Positions 24,692 through 34,229 of a stretch of 64,000 bases of DNA are shown in pieces (positions within the stretch are counted from its first letter, which is position 1; every line of letters starts with the position of its first letter). Below the pieces are notes generated by a model. That model saw nothing but the letters and a program-made list of their open reading frames with translations, did not search any database and was not told the DNA's origin. This DNA is from Poronia punctata (Eukaryota; Ascomycota; Sordariomycetes; Xylariales; Xylariaceae): the NCBI GenBank assembly GCA_022579005.1, contig MU401588.1, forward strand, positions 41,533-105,532, read 5' to 3'. Made by a program: the position numbers and the translations under genes.

Positions 24692-25660
24692 ATGAGAGTT
24701 CAAAGCGAAGCCGGCCTTGCCCTCCTCGGCTCATCAGCCATGGTAGCGGCGCAGTGCAGTCTGGGCTCTTCCTACTCGTGGTCGTCGTCCGATGCGCTAG
24801 CACAGCCCAAGGACGGCTGGGCGTCGCTCAAGGACTTCACGTACGCGCCGTACAACGGACAGCACCTCGTGTACGCCACCTTCCACGACACCGGGTCGAC
24901 GTACGGCTCGATGAACTTCAGCCCCTTCAGCGACTGGTCCGAGATGGGCTCGGCCAGCCAGAACCAGATGAACGGCGCCACGGTGGCCCCTACCATCTTC
25001 TACTTCGAGCCCAAGGACATCTGGATCCTGGCCTACCAGTGGGGCCCCACGGCGTTCAGCTTCAAGACGTCGAGCGACCCCAGCGACGCCAACAGCTGGG
25101 GCGACGCGCAGGAGCTCTTCTCGGGCCAGATCCAGTCGGGCACGGGCGCCATCGACCAGACCGTCATCGGCGACGACGAGAACATGTACCTGTTCTTCTG
25201 CGGCGACAACGGCAACATCTACCGGGCCAGCATGCCCATCGGCAACTTCCCCGGCAGCTTCGGGTCCAACTACGACACCATCCTGACCGACTCGACCAAC
25301 AACCTGTTCGAGGCCGTGCAGGTCTACACCGTGCCCGACCAGGACGGCTGGAAGTACCTGATGATCGTCGAGGCCATGGGCTCCGGCGGCCGCTTCTTCC
25401 GCTCCTTCACCGCCAGCGACCTCGGCGGCGACTGGACCGTCCAGGCCGGCGACGAGTCCGCCCCCTTTGCCGGAAAGGCCAACAGCGGCGCCAGCTGGAC
25501 CAACGACATCAGCCACGGTGACCTGGTCCGCAGCAGCGCCGACCAGACCTTCCCCGTCGACCCTTGCAACTTGCAACTCCTGTACCAGGGCCGCGACCCC
25601 AACGCCAACGCCGATTACGACAAGCTGCCTTACCGCCCTGGTCTCCTTACTCTGAACTAA
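24692..25660 (+). CDS. Secreted GH62 alpha-L-arabinofuranosidase
   Basis: Single exon, 322 aa. GH62 enzymes remove arabinose side chains from arabinoxylan outside the cell. Residues 1-20 look like a signal peptide (hydrophobic [13 protein letters not shown]), with the mature protein starting near CSLGSSYSW. The rest is one catalytic domain without a CBM1 module: [44 protein letters not shown]. Likely active-site residues by family position are Asp48, Asp155 and Glu227 (inference). The ATG at 24692 was chosen because a TATA box lies upstream and a secretion signal follows directly. The coding sequence is strongly GC-rich with C/G third positions, unlike its AT-rich neighbourhood, consistent with a highly expressed secreted enzyme; it lies only about 750 bp from the MULE. 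Confidence 0.93.
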   Translation: MRVQSEAGLALLGSSAMVAAQCSLGSSYSWSSSDALAQPKDGWASLKDFTYAPYNGQHLVYATFHDTGSTYGSMNFSPFSDWSEMGSASQNQMNGATVAPTIFYFEPKDIWILAYQWGPTAFSFKTSSDPSDANSWGDAQELFSGQIQSGTGAIDQTVIGDDENMYLFFCGDNGNIYRASMPIGNFPGSFGSNYDTILTDSTNNLFEAVQVYTVPDQDGWKYLMIVEAMGSGGRFFRSFTASDLGGDWTVQAGDESAPFAGKANSGASWTNDISHGDLVRSSADQTFPVDPCNLQLLYQGRDPNANADYDKLPYRPGLLTLN

Positions 25661-26784
25661 AAAAAAGTTATCTATCTCTCTCTCACTCACTCAAGAAAAA
25701 GAAAAAGGGGGAAAGCTTTGTACATAGGGCCAAAATCCAAAACACTTACTGAAGAACTGGGAGGAAACCGGGAAGTAAGAAATTGTAAATAGTTTTTCAC
25801 TTTTATAAACAAAGAAGTAAAAAAAAAACCCGCGATTGCAAAATATGTACGATATGCATGTGCTTGAATACGTGATTTCTTCGTATACGAGTTGGGCCTC
25901 GGTGTACTTAGTACTTACTATAGGGTAAAGCCGTCTTGTCTTGTCTTGGAACGACTCTTTTTTGAATCGTAGCCGGAACTTCGAATCCATGGACATGTGG
26001 CGATGAAGCGGGGGAAAAATACGCCTGCACCTGGGATATGATATAGCTTTCTCTCGTAATAGAAATAATTATTCGAGACGAAGGTGAACTTTTTCCCCTA
26101 CCTACCCATAGATAGGTAGATGTATGTCCCCATTTGTCTCGTCCCTATAGTCGTTCTTTTCCTTGCTTAGGTACTTACTTACTTAACCTAGAGGACGGGA
26201 AAATATTTACATGTCTCCTGGATCATCCATCCATAGGGAGCCCTTGACCAATATCAATTTTCAATCAAATTTTTTATTTCGAAAGAGGAGGAGAAGACTT
26301 GGTTTTAACCAGGTTCTATTTGATCAATTTAAATGTTTTCCTGTCGATGTTTTACGTACGTAGAAGTGCAATCCTCGTAAGATAAACGTGTACTTTTACT
26401 AGGTAGGTAAAATACTGTATTTCTATGCTTAGCTTGTAGAGGAAATGAGAAAATACATACTCGTAATGTTTACACGTACGAGTAGTTATTAGATGGAAGA
26501 AGCCGTCCCGAGAGTCGAGACAACCTCCTGTACTGTACGTGTAATTAGATACTTGACCAAGGTGGAGACGAGACAAAGAACCTACCCTGATAACCCTTGC
26601 ACCACGTTGTACTAGCCCTCTAGCCTCTAGATCTAGGTTAATACATAACCTCGGCAACTTGCCAAGGACCATTTGTTTACAATCAGCCAAGCTGGTACGG
26701 TACATGGTACAGTACCATCTAAGGTTACTTACTCTCGTCACAAAAATACACAAGGGGAAAAAAAAAAAAAAAAGAAGAAGAGAA
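25661..26784. other. Intergenic region between GH62 and the DUF2804 gene
   Basis: Presumed GH62 3' UTR, then spacer with TACCTA and TACGAGTA words (26458, 26477). A 17-base poly-A run precedes the DUF2804 start. The 164-codon minus-strand frame at 26352-26846 overlaps the neighbouring start and shows no domain. Confidence 0.6.
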
Positions 26785-28128
26785 ATGCAAGATAAAGAAA
26801 GCGCAATGTCAAACCCAACCCCAGAGCCATCAAGGCAACACCGCATATCCTCGATGCTTCTTCACCCAGAAATCACAACCCCAGGCCCCCTCCACAGCCA
26901 AAACGGCACATTAGCCAACCCGGGCTTCATGCGCACGCCCTTACTCGGTTACGACCGATCCTTGATACGCGCCTCATCCTGGCGCCTGAAAGAATGGGAT
27001 TACTACCTCATCAGCGATTCCAGCTGCGCACTATGTCTAACAATCGCAGACCTTGGTTACGCAGCTTTATACTCAGTTTCCCTAATCGATCTCGGATCTT
27101 CTACTCGCATCCTGGACCCGGAGACAGATAACCTGGGGAATATAAAACCAGACACAGTACCGGAGGGAAGCAAGGCGAATAGTAAGACAGTGTCGGTTAT
27201 TAAACCTTTGACGTTTGGGAGTACCGGTTTACCTACTACGAGTATGGAGGGGATTACGTCTGTTGAGCATTCCAAGATTCGGTTGCGGTTTGTTGTCACG
27301 CGGAATAGTGATGATGACGACGAAGATGATGATGATGATGAAGAAAATCAGGGAAGAAGAAAACAAGGGGCAACAACGAAACGACATCTTAGTGTCTATG
27401 TTCGGGACTTCTTCTCCCGCGGAAAGCCCCTAGAGGCAGAAATCACGCTAGACGAGGAACCGCGCGATAGCATGGTGATCGCATCGCCTTTTGCGAATCA
27501 TCCGCATTCCTTCTTCTATAACAGGAAGATCGTCGGTATGAGAGCCACAGGCACGCTATCTCTCGGCGGCAAAGGAGAAGGTCGTAAACATGTTTTCGAT
27601 CCCGAGGGTGGAGGAGCGTTGGGGTTGTTGGATTGGGGAAGGGGGGTCTGGACGAGGGATAATACTTGGTATTGGGCTGCTGCGCATGGCTATCATCATC
27701 TTGAACCTCAACACTCTCAAAACAGCGAAGGTGAACAGAGTGAGAAGAAGGAGGGGAAAATCGTGCGCATAGGCTTTAACCTCGGCTACGGCTTCAGCGA
27801 CCCGTCCGCTGCCACGGAAAACGTATTCTTTGTCGACGGGGTCGGACACAAGCTTGATAAGATTGACTTTGGGATTCCCGATGATGATGTGCCCGGCAAA
27901 AAACCGTCCTTCTTGAAGCAGTGGAATTTCACTTCAAATGACGGACGCCTAGAGATGACGCTTACGCCCATCGTCGACCGCGCCGATTATATTAATCTCG
28001 GCCTTGTCGTTAGCGACCAGCATCAGATTATGGGCCGATGTGCCGGGAAAGTGATTCTCGACGATGGGAGTGTTTTGAAGTTTGAAGATCTTTTGGCTAC
28101 GGCTGAGAAGATACGGAATAAGTGGTGA
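26785..28128 (+). CDS. DUF2804 domain protein
   Basis: Single exon, 447 aa from the ATG after the A-rich leader (next Met seven codons on; an ATG at 26659 lies upstream of the poly-A run and adds a tail with no family resemblance). The protein matches DUF2804 in outline: a proline-rich start (LHPEITTPGPLHSQNGTLA), then WRLKEWDYYLI, LTIADLGYAALYSVSLIDL, and later GLLDWGRGVWTRDNTWYWAA and RIGFNLGYGFSD. The family's function is not established; it is predicted to be a lipocalin-like beta-rich protein. No signal peptide is evident. Oddity: an Asp/Glu-only run at about residues 175-188, encoded by GAT/GAC repeats (27309-27345), looks like a repeat-expanded insertion between beta segments. Confidence 0.85.
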   Translation: MQDKESAMSNPTPEPSRQHRISSMLLHPEITTPGPLHSQNGTLANPGFMRTPLLGYDRSLIRASSWRLKEWDYYLISDSSCALCLTIADLGYAALYSVSLIDLGSSTRILDPETDNLGNIKPDTVPEGSKANSKTVSVIKPLTFGSTGLPTTSMEGITSVEHSKIRLRFVVTRNSDDDDEDDDDDEENQGRRKQGATTKRHLSVYVRDFFSRGKPLEAEITLDEEPRDSMVIASPFANHPHSFFYNRKIVGMRATGTLSLGGKGEGRKHVFDPEGGGALGLLDWGRGVWTRDNTWYWAAAHGYHHLEPQHSQNSEGEQSEKKEGKIVRIGFNLGYGFSDPSAATENVFFVDGVGHKLDKIDFGIPDDDVPGKKPSFLKQWNFTSNDGRLEMTLTPIVDRADYINLGLVVSDQHQIMGRCAGKVILDDGSVLKFEDLLATAEKIRNKW

Positions 28129-28441
28129 AAGATGTGTATTCTTTTGTTATTGTTTTGTCACTTCTTTTTATTTTCTCTTCATGTTGTTTATACCCCTTTC
28201 CGCGTACATTGTCAAACATGGCCAGTAGCGATAGCAAATCATATTTCCATGTTTCGGAAGAAATTCCAGGCCTTGATTTCAACCTGGTGACTGGGGAGGC
28301 AACAACAATGATATACCCCAGCGGAAATGGTAGGGCGGCCGAATATTTTCATGGTCTCAATCAATATGAGATTCACGGACTATCCATGACACAGTCGTAG
28401 GAAGACAGTATACACTGAAGTACCTTGGTGGAGTTAGTTCA
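28129..28441. other. Short 3'-3' spacer between the DUF2804 gene and TRM10
   Basis: Convergent genes share about 310 bases, presumably overlapping 3' UTRs. A 60-codon frame starts at 28218 with a fair ATG context but has no recognisable motif. Confidence 0.6.
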
Positions 28442-29884
28442 TCAAATGGGGTTGATTGTCGACGTCGAGGGTTCGTTTGTTTCTTCCTTTGCCACCTCGA
28501 CCTCGAGCGGCGGTGTCGACCATTTCTGTTCGGCAAGTGCGTTGTGTTCTAGACCTTCCATGGCATTGGCCCCTTCTATCTCAACAACGCCATCAGGGGC
28601 GTTTTCCACGGGATTATTTGTAATGCCCGTTTGGGTCGCGTCGACTGTTTCACCTCCGGCTGAGGTTTCTTCCTCATGAGGCGCTGCTTCTTCTGCTTCT
28701 GCTTCTGCGGGGGAGTCCTGGCCCGTTTTCAATTGGCCGCCTTTCCTCGAAGGGATGACCTGCATAAAAGCGGAAGCCCAGTCTCCCGTCTCCAACCATT
28801 TCAGCATGATTTCGACGACATGATTAGTTGCCAAGATATGGCGATGCTGTAGCACCATGTATTCGCCTATCGGCAATTTGGCCGTTCTGATTTTCTTTTC
28901 TCTGGCGATCTTATAGCAGAGCCCCTTTTCTCTGTTCTTGTCGATGATACCACCGACTATATAGCACGTATTAGGTTCAAGACGCTCCAATGTGTATGGT
29001 GAGTCGGCGGTCAGATAGACGATTGACTTGTCAACATCCTCTGGTTCTGGCTCCGGCACTGGCGCAAACTTGGCCTTCCTCGGGTTTGTAAAGGTCGGAG
29101 GTATCAACTCGATCGAGTCTTTGCCGTCTTGTTTTTGAAGCACGTCAATTATCTTGCCCCCTTTAGGTCCGGCCATCCACTCTTTTGCTTCTTGGGCGGT
29201 CTCGACAAAGTCCTTGTCGGAAAAGCGAATGCCTCTCCATTTGGCATTTTGGTTCTCTAGTACCGTCTCGTACCGATCTTTCATAAACCCGCCGTAAGAG
29301 CTCACATACAGGTGCACCGGGTGTTGGGCTCCCCTATTGTCAGAATAACACCTAGTCACCTGGCTCGTCAGCGAGACCAGCTCCGGCTCCAGCATGTATT
29401 TCTCAAACTGGCAGTCCACTATGATAGCGAGGGGGACTTTAGCGCCGGGCTTTTTATTTCGACGATCGGTGTTGTTGGGTAGGAGGGGGTCTCTGCCCTC
29501 GGCAGCAGCAGCGGCAATTTCCTCCTCCCTCGCCTCGCGCTTGCGAGCTTGTCGCTCGTGGCGTTTATCTCTGCGCTTCAACTTCCTGTCTTCCCTGGCC
29601 TCTTCCCATTTCTTGCGCCGCTTTAACTTCTTTAGCTGGCTTTTCGTCATGGTGGCGGCATCGCCTTCAAGACCGTCCGTCTCGCGCGGTGTTTGATTTT
29701 CGACATCTTCGTCGCTATCGTCAGGATAATCTTCGGCTGGTCGTTTCACACCTCGCGAATCGTTGGAAGCGCCATTACTTGTTTCGACAGGATGGTCAGA
29801 CACAACTTTCGCTTCAGGTGGTGCTATATCTGTGGACTTGTCGGTGGTCACGGAAAGCACTGGTTGATCTACCGATTTCTCCAT
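28442..29884 (-). CDS. TRM10: tRNA (guanine(9)-N1)-methyltransferase Trm10
   Basis: Single exon, 480 aa. Trm10 methylates N1 of guanine 9 in tRNAs using S-adenosylmethionine. Residues about 1-85 are acidic and unstructured; about 85-130 is a Lys/Arg/Glu-rich helix (KSQLKKLKRRKKWEEAREDR), typical of the family and probably tRNA-contacting. The SPOUT methyltransferase domain follows: VPLAIIVDCQFEKYM, LVSLTSQVTRCYSDNR, then the knot region CYIVGGIIDKNREKGLCYKI and KLPIGEYMVLQHRHILATNH. The C-terminal about 90 residues are acidic and low-complexity. A short EPEPEPEDVD linker interrupts the domain. The gene is convergent with DUF2804 and divergent from MSH2. Confidence 0.95.
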   Translation of the reverse strand: MEKSVDQPVLSVTTDKSTDIAPPEAKVVSDHPVETSNGASNDSRGVKRPAEDYPDDSDEDVENQTPRETDGLEGDAATMTKSQLKKLKRRKKWEEAREDRKLKRRDKRHERQARKREAREEEIAAAAAEGRDPLLPNNTDRRNKKPGAKVPLAIIVDCQFEKYMLEPELVSLTSQVTRCYSDNRGAQHPVHLYVSSYGGFMKDRYETVLENQNAKWRGIRFSDKDFVETAQEAKEWMAGPKGGKIIDVLQKQDGKDSIELIPPTFTNPRKAKFAPVPEPEPEDVDKSIVYLTADSPYTLERLEPNTCYIVGGIIDKNREKGLCYKIAREKKIRTAKLPIGEYMVLQHRHILATNHVVEIMLKWLETGDWASAFMQVIPSRKGGQLKTGQDSPAEAEAEEAAPHEEETSAGGETVDATQTGITNNPVENAPDGVVEIEGANAMEGLEHNALAEQKWSTPPLEVEVAKEETNEPSTSTINPI

Positions 29885-30671
29885 CTTGACCCAAATTCAA
29901 TTGTCCTGTGTTCGCAAGATTGAACGAAAGAATTATGGTTGGTAGGCAGTGTTCATCATGTCAGCTGCTTCTAAGTGGGAGCGGAGAGCAGATATACGTG
30001 CGTAGGAAAAAGAGACCATAATTCGTCTGAATTGGAGCTCCAATTGACAATTACGAGTATGCCCCGCCTAACTTTTAGACAACTTTTGCAGCTTCCATCT
30101 TGGTGAGCTGCATCTGGCAGGTACATACGAGTACTATTTAACGTCCACTACAAGTCCTTGACATAAGTAACCCCCCACCACAACACCTATTATGTAGCCT
30201 GGCTAAAAGCGTGCAGAGACATGGTCAAGATGCGCTGTATTCCCGGTTCGTTATCCCAATCGGTTTCACATTGTAATTGCCTACTCGGACGTGGAAATGG
30301 GTGAGTGACATAAAGATGTACACATGCACTGGTCCCGCTTGACAGGGGTTTGTCGCTAGCGCGTCCCGTCGCGTTGGAATAATCTTTAATTGAAATTTGT
30401 TACGCGACACTGCTGCATAGCACTTATCTTATCAAACTAGGTATCCGTCATAGTCATTGGGGGAACATAGTGGTAAATACATATTGGCCGAGCTCTACAA
30501 TCCAGATACCACATACCATACGCAGGTATTTCGAGAAATGGAAGCTTGTTTAAAGTGTTGAACTGTTTTCTCTGCAGTTCCTGGTACCACGTCTTCCTAA
30601 ATTGTTTCCGTCTTGTCCAAATCCTCCCACTCTCTCAAGTTGACTGTCGTCCATCCTTTGGTTGGCCCACC
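29885..30671. promoter_or_regulatory. Divergent promoter region of TRM10 and MSH2
   Basis: About 790 bases between two divergent starts. TACGAGTA occurs at 30052 and 30126. No convincing TATA box or recognised regulator site was found. Confidence 0.5.
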
Positions 30672-33619
30672 ATGTCTTCACGTCCCGAACTAAAGGTAGG
30701 ATATCCTTCTCATGGTTTATATCTGCCATTTGCACTTTATATTATCCCGATTCAGCGCATGAACCCATCTCTAACTACTTTGGATAGGTCGACGACGAAC
30801 ATGGTTTCATCCGATATTTCAAGTCTCTTCCAGCTGTTGGCGATGAGACGGTACGAATCTTCGATCGTGGCGACTGGTACACAGCTCATGGCAACGATGC
30901 CAACTACATAGCCAGAACAGTGAGGAACTAACACGCCCCTCTTGGCACAGGTTCGACATTGGTCATGTTAACGTCCCATTCTCAATAGGTCTACAAGACT
31001 ACATCGGTAGTACGACAGCTCGGCCGAAACGATGCCAGCGGCCTTCCATCCGTAACCATGACCGTCACCGTATTTCGGCAATTTCTTCGAGAAGCCCTCT
31101 TCAAACTCGGGAAGCGAATCGAGATATACGCGAGCAGCGGATCACGGATGAATTGGAAGGTTGTCAAGCAGGCATCCCCTGGCAACTTACAAGATGTCGA
31201 GGATGAGCTCGGCGGTCAGGTTGATTCGGCACCCATGATATTGGCCGTCAAGATATCGGCCAAGGCCAGCGAAGCAAGGACTGTGGGAGTATGTTTTGCC
31301 GATGCGAGCGTCCGAGAACTGGGAGTCAGCGAGTTTCTCGACAACGACCTGTTCTCCAACTTTGAAGCTCTCCTGATCCAGCTCGGCATCAAGGAGTGTC
31401 TCATCCAATACGAAAAAGCCGAAAACGAGAAAGATGGCGAACTGGCCAAGATCCGGCACATAATTGATAACTGTGGCGTGGCCATGGCAGAAAGACCGGC
31501 TGGCGATTTTGGCACCAAAGATATAGAACAAGACCTGGCTCGGATATTGAAGGACGAGAGGTCCGCAACCATGCTTCCCCAGACCGATCTCAAGTTGGCG
31601 ATGGGCTCCGCTGCCGCCCTGATCAAATATTTAGGCGTCTTACAGGATCCTTCCAACTTTGGCCAGTACCAGTTGTATCAACACGACCTCGCCCAATTTA
31701 TGAAATTAGACGCAGCCGCGTTGAAGGCTCTGAATCTGATGCCGGGTCCGCGTGATGGATCAAAGAACATGAGCGTCTTCGGGTTACTGAACCACTGCAA
31801 GACACCTGCGGGTAGTCGATTATTATCACAATGGCTCAAACAGCCTTTGATGAGCAAGGCCGAGATTGAGAAGAGACAACAACTAGTGGAAGCTTTTGTC
31901 AATGACACGGAGCTACGTCAGACCATGCAAGAAGAACACCTTCGGTCGATACCAGATCTATATCGCCTTTCCAAGCGATTTCAGCGGAATAAAGCCAATC
32001 TGGAAGATGTTGTTAGAGCGTATCAGGTTGTCATTCGGCTACCCGGCTTTCTGGGTACTCTAGAAGGAGTCATGGATGAAACCTACAAGGACCCGCTCGA
32101 CGCGGCATACACAAACAAATTAAGGGCGCTGAGCGACAGTCTCGGAAAGCTTGCAGACATGGTGGAGACAACGGTTGACCTGGAAGCGTTGGACAATCAC
32201 GAATTCATCATCAAGCCCGAATTTGATGACAGCCTGCGAGTAGTTCGGAAGAAGCTCGACAAGCTTCGGTCTGATATGGACCGAGAGTTTCGTGATGCCG
32301 CCGACGACTTGAACCAGGAAGAGAACAAGAAAATATTCCTAGAGAACCACAAGGTTCATGGTTGGTGCATGCGATTAACCAGAACCGAGGCTGGTTGTAT
32401 CCGCAACAAAAAGGGATACCAAGAGTGCTCAACCCAGAAGAACGGCGTCTACTTTACGACATCGAAATTACAGAGCTACCGTCGGGAATTCGACCAGCTA
32501 TCCCAGACTTACAGTAGAACGCAAAGCAGCTTGGTCGGCGAGGTCGTCAGCGTGGCAGCTTCATACTGTCCCGTATTTGAGCAGCTCGCTGGTGTACTGG
32601 CTCACTTGGACGTCGTAGTGTCTTTTGCTCATTGTTCCGTCCATGCGCCTACGTCGTATGTCCGGCCCAAGATACATACTCGGGGCCAAGGATCAACCAT
32701 GCTAAAGGAGGCCCGTCACCCTTGCATGGAGATGCAAGACGATGTTCAGTTCATCACCAACGACGTCGAGATGAAGCGAGACGAGTCCTCATTCCTCATC
32801 ATCACCGGCCCAAACATGGGAGGAAAATCAACCTATATCCGGCAGATCGGCGTCATCGCCCTGATGGCACAGATAGGCTGCTTCGTCCCCTGTTCCGAGG
32901 CCGAGTTGACAATCTTCGACTCGATCCTAGCCCGTGTAGGTGCGAGCGACTCCCAACTCAAGGGCGTCTCCACCTTCATGGCCGAGATGCTCGAGACGGC
33001 CAACATCCTCAAGTCGGCGACCAACGAGTCCCTGATCATTATCGATGAGCTGGGCCGTGGCACGTCCACCTACGACGGATTCGGCCTGGCCTGGGCTATT
33101 TCAGAACACATTGTCAAAGAAATCCGCTGTTTCGCCATGTTCGCCACACATTTCCACGAACTCACCGCGCTCGCAGACCAGTACCCGCAAGTGCGCAATC
33201 TGCATGTCTCGGCGCACATCTCGGGCTCTTCCGAGTCGGCCGACGCAGGCTCTAGCTCTAAACGAGAGGTGACACTATTGTACAAGGTCGAACCGGGCGT
33301 CTGCGACCAGTCCTTCGGCATCCACGTCGCCGAACTCGTTCGCTTTCCCGACAAAGTCGTGCGCATGGCCAAGCGCAAAGCAGACGAGCTCGAAGATTTC
33401 ACCTCGAAACACGAAGCCGGCTCAAATCTGCTACAGTACAGTAAACAAGACGTCGAAGAAGGCAGCGCGAGGTTAAAGGAAGTTTTGGTCAAGTGGAAAG
33501 ACGACGTGAAAAGCGGCGAGATGAGTAAAGAAGAAATGATTGGTCGGATGCGCGAGCTTGTCATGGCGGATGATAAGTTGCTTGCTAACCCGTTTTTTGC
33601 TGCGGTTAAAGCACTCTGA
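30672..33619 (+). CDS. MSH2: DNA mismatch repair protein Msh2
   Basis: Exons 30672-30695, 30788-30919 and 30989-33619 give 928 aa, the usual fungal length; both introns are GT-AG and phase 0. MutS homologue that pairs with Msh6 or Msh3 to recognise mismatches and small loops in the nucleus. The N-terminus reads MSSRPELK + VDDEHGFIRYFKSLP, the conserved mismatch-recognition domain. The ATPase has Walker A GPNMGGKST (residues 659-667), Walker B IIDELGRGTSTYDG (Asp738, Glu739), the signature STFMAEMLETANIL, and ATHFHEL. The C-terminal helix-turn-helix region follows. The 8-codon first exon is small but its splice restores the family N-terminus. No defects seen. Confidence 0.97.
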
Positions 33620-34229
33620 TTGGGTTTGTAGTTTATTTGCTGTTTACCTCTTACCTCATACATAAGGGATAATGGAACGAAATGGGTATGGTGTTTACAA
33701 GTAGATGGATAACCCTAATATGTACGTGGCTTCCATTGATCGGCGTTTAGGTTCAGGAGGGAAGGAGGGAGGGAAAGAAGGAAAGAAAGAAACAAGACCA
33801 CCAAGGCGTATGAGATTGCCTACTGGGTGGTATGGGCATCCATGAAATTTCTAGGAACTATTACTTGACAAACCTAATAAATCATCAAGGGACCCTGTAC
33901 CCTATATATGTATCTATCAATGTATGACTTTTATATACCTTATTCACGGTTTTGTCTGTTGCAGTTGTTGAAAGATATGCTGATTAATAAATACTAAAAG
34001 AAACTATCTCTAAAAAATGATTGTTTTGTCTGGGAGATTTGCCAACTACATGCTTTCGTTTGATAGTTGAATGGATGATTCTGCAAGTTAAAATGGTCGT
34101 GTTGTATCGGCATCTCGATCTCCCCGGAGTGATGGTATATAATAGTCTAGTTAGTTAGTATATATCCCATCCCATCCCATCCCATCCTTCTTCTCAACTC
34201 TCTCTCACAACATTCCCATCTCTACCTAT
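33620..34229. other. 3'-3' spacer between MSH2 and the Zn2Cys6 gene
   Basis: Contains purine-rich GGAAGGAGGGAGGGAAAG-type sequence (33755-33800) and four tandem CATCC/ATCCC units near 34166-34187. No gene seen. Confidence 0.6.

Noticed and set aside
24797..25690. 297-codon minus-strand frame opposite GH62
   Set aside because: Val/Ala/Gly-rich mirror of a GC-rich gene; no domain. GC-rich exons give long antisense frames.
26352..26846. 164-codon minus-strand frame before the DUF2804 gene
   Set aside because: Its hydrophobic run comes from the poly-A/AAGAAG tract read as Phe/Leu; no recognisable product.
28218..28400. 60-codon frame between the DUF2804 gene and TRM10
   Set aside because: Fair start context, but too short, no motif, and within overlapping 3' regions.
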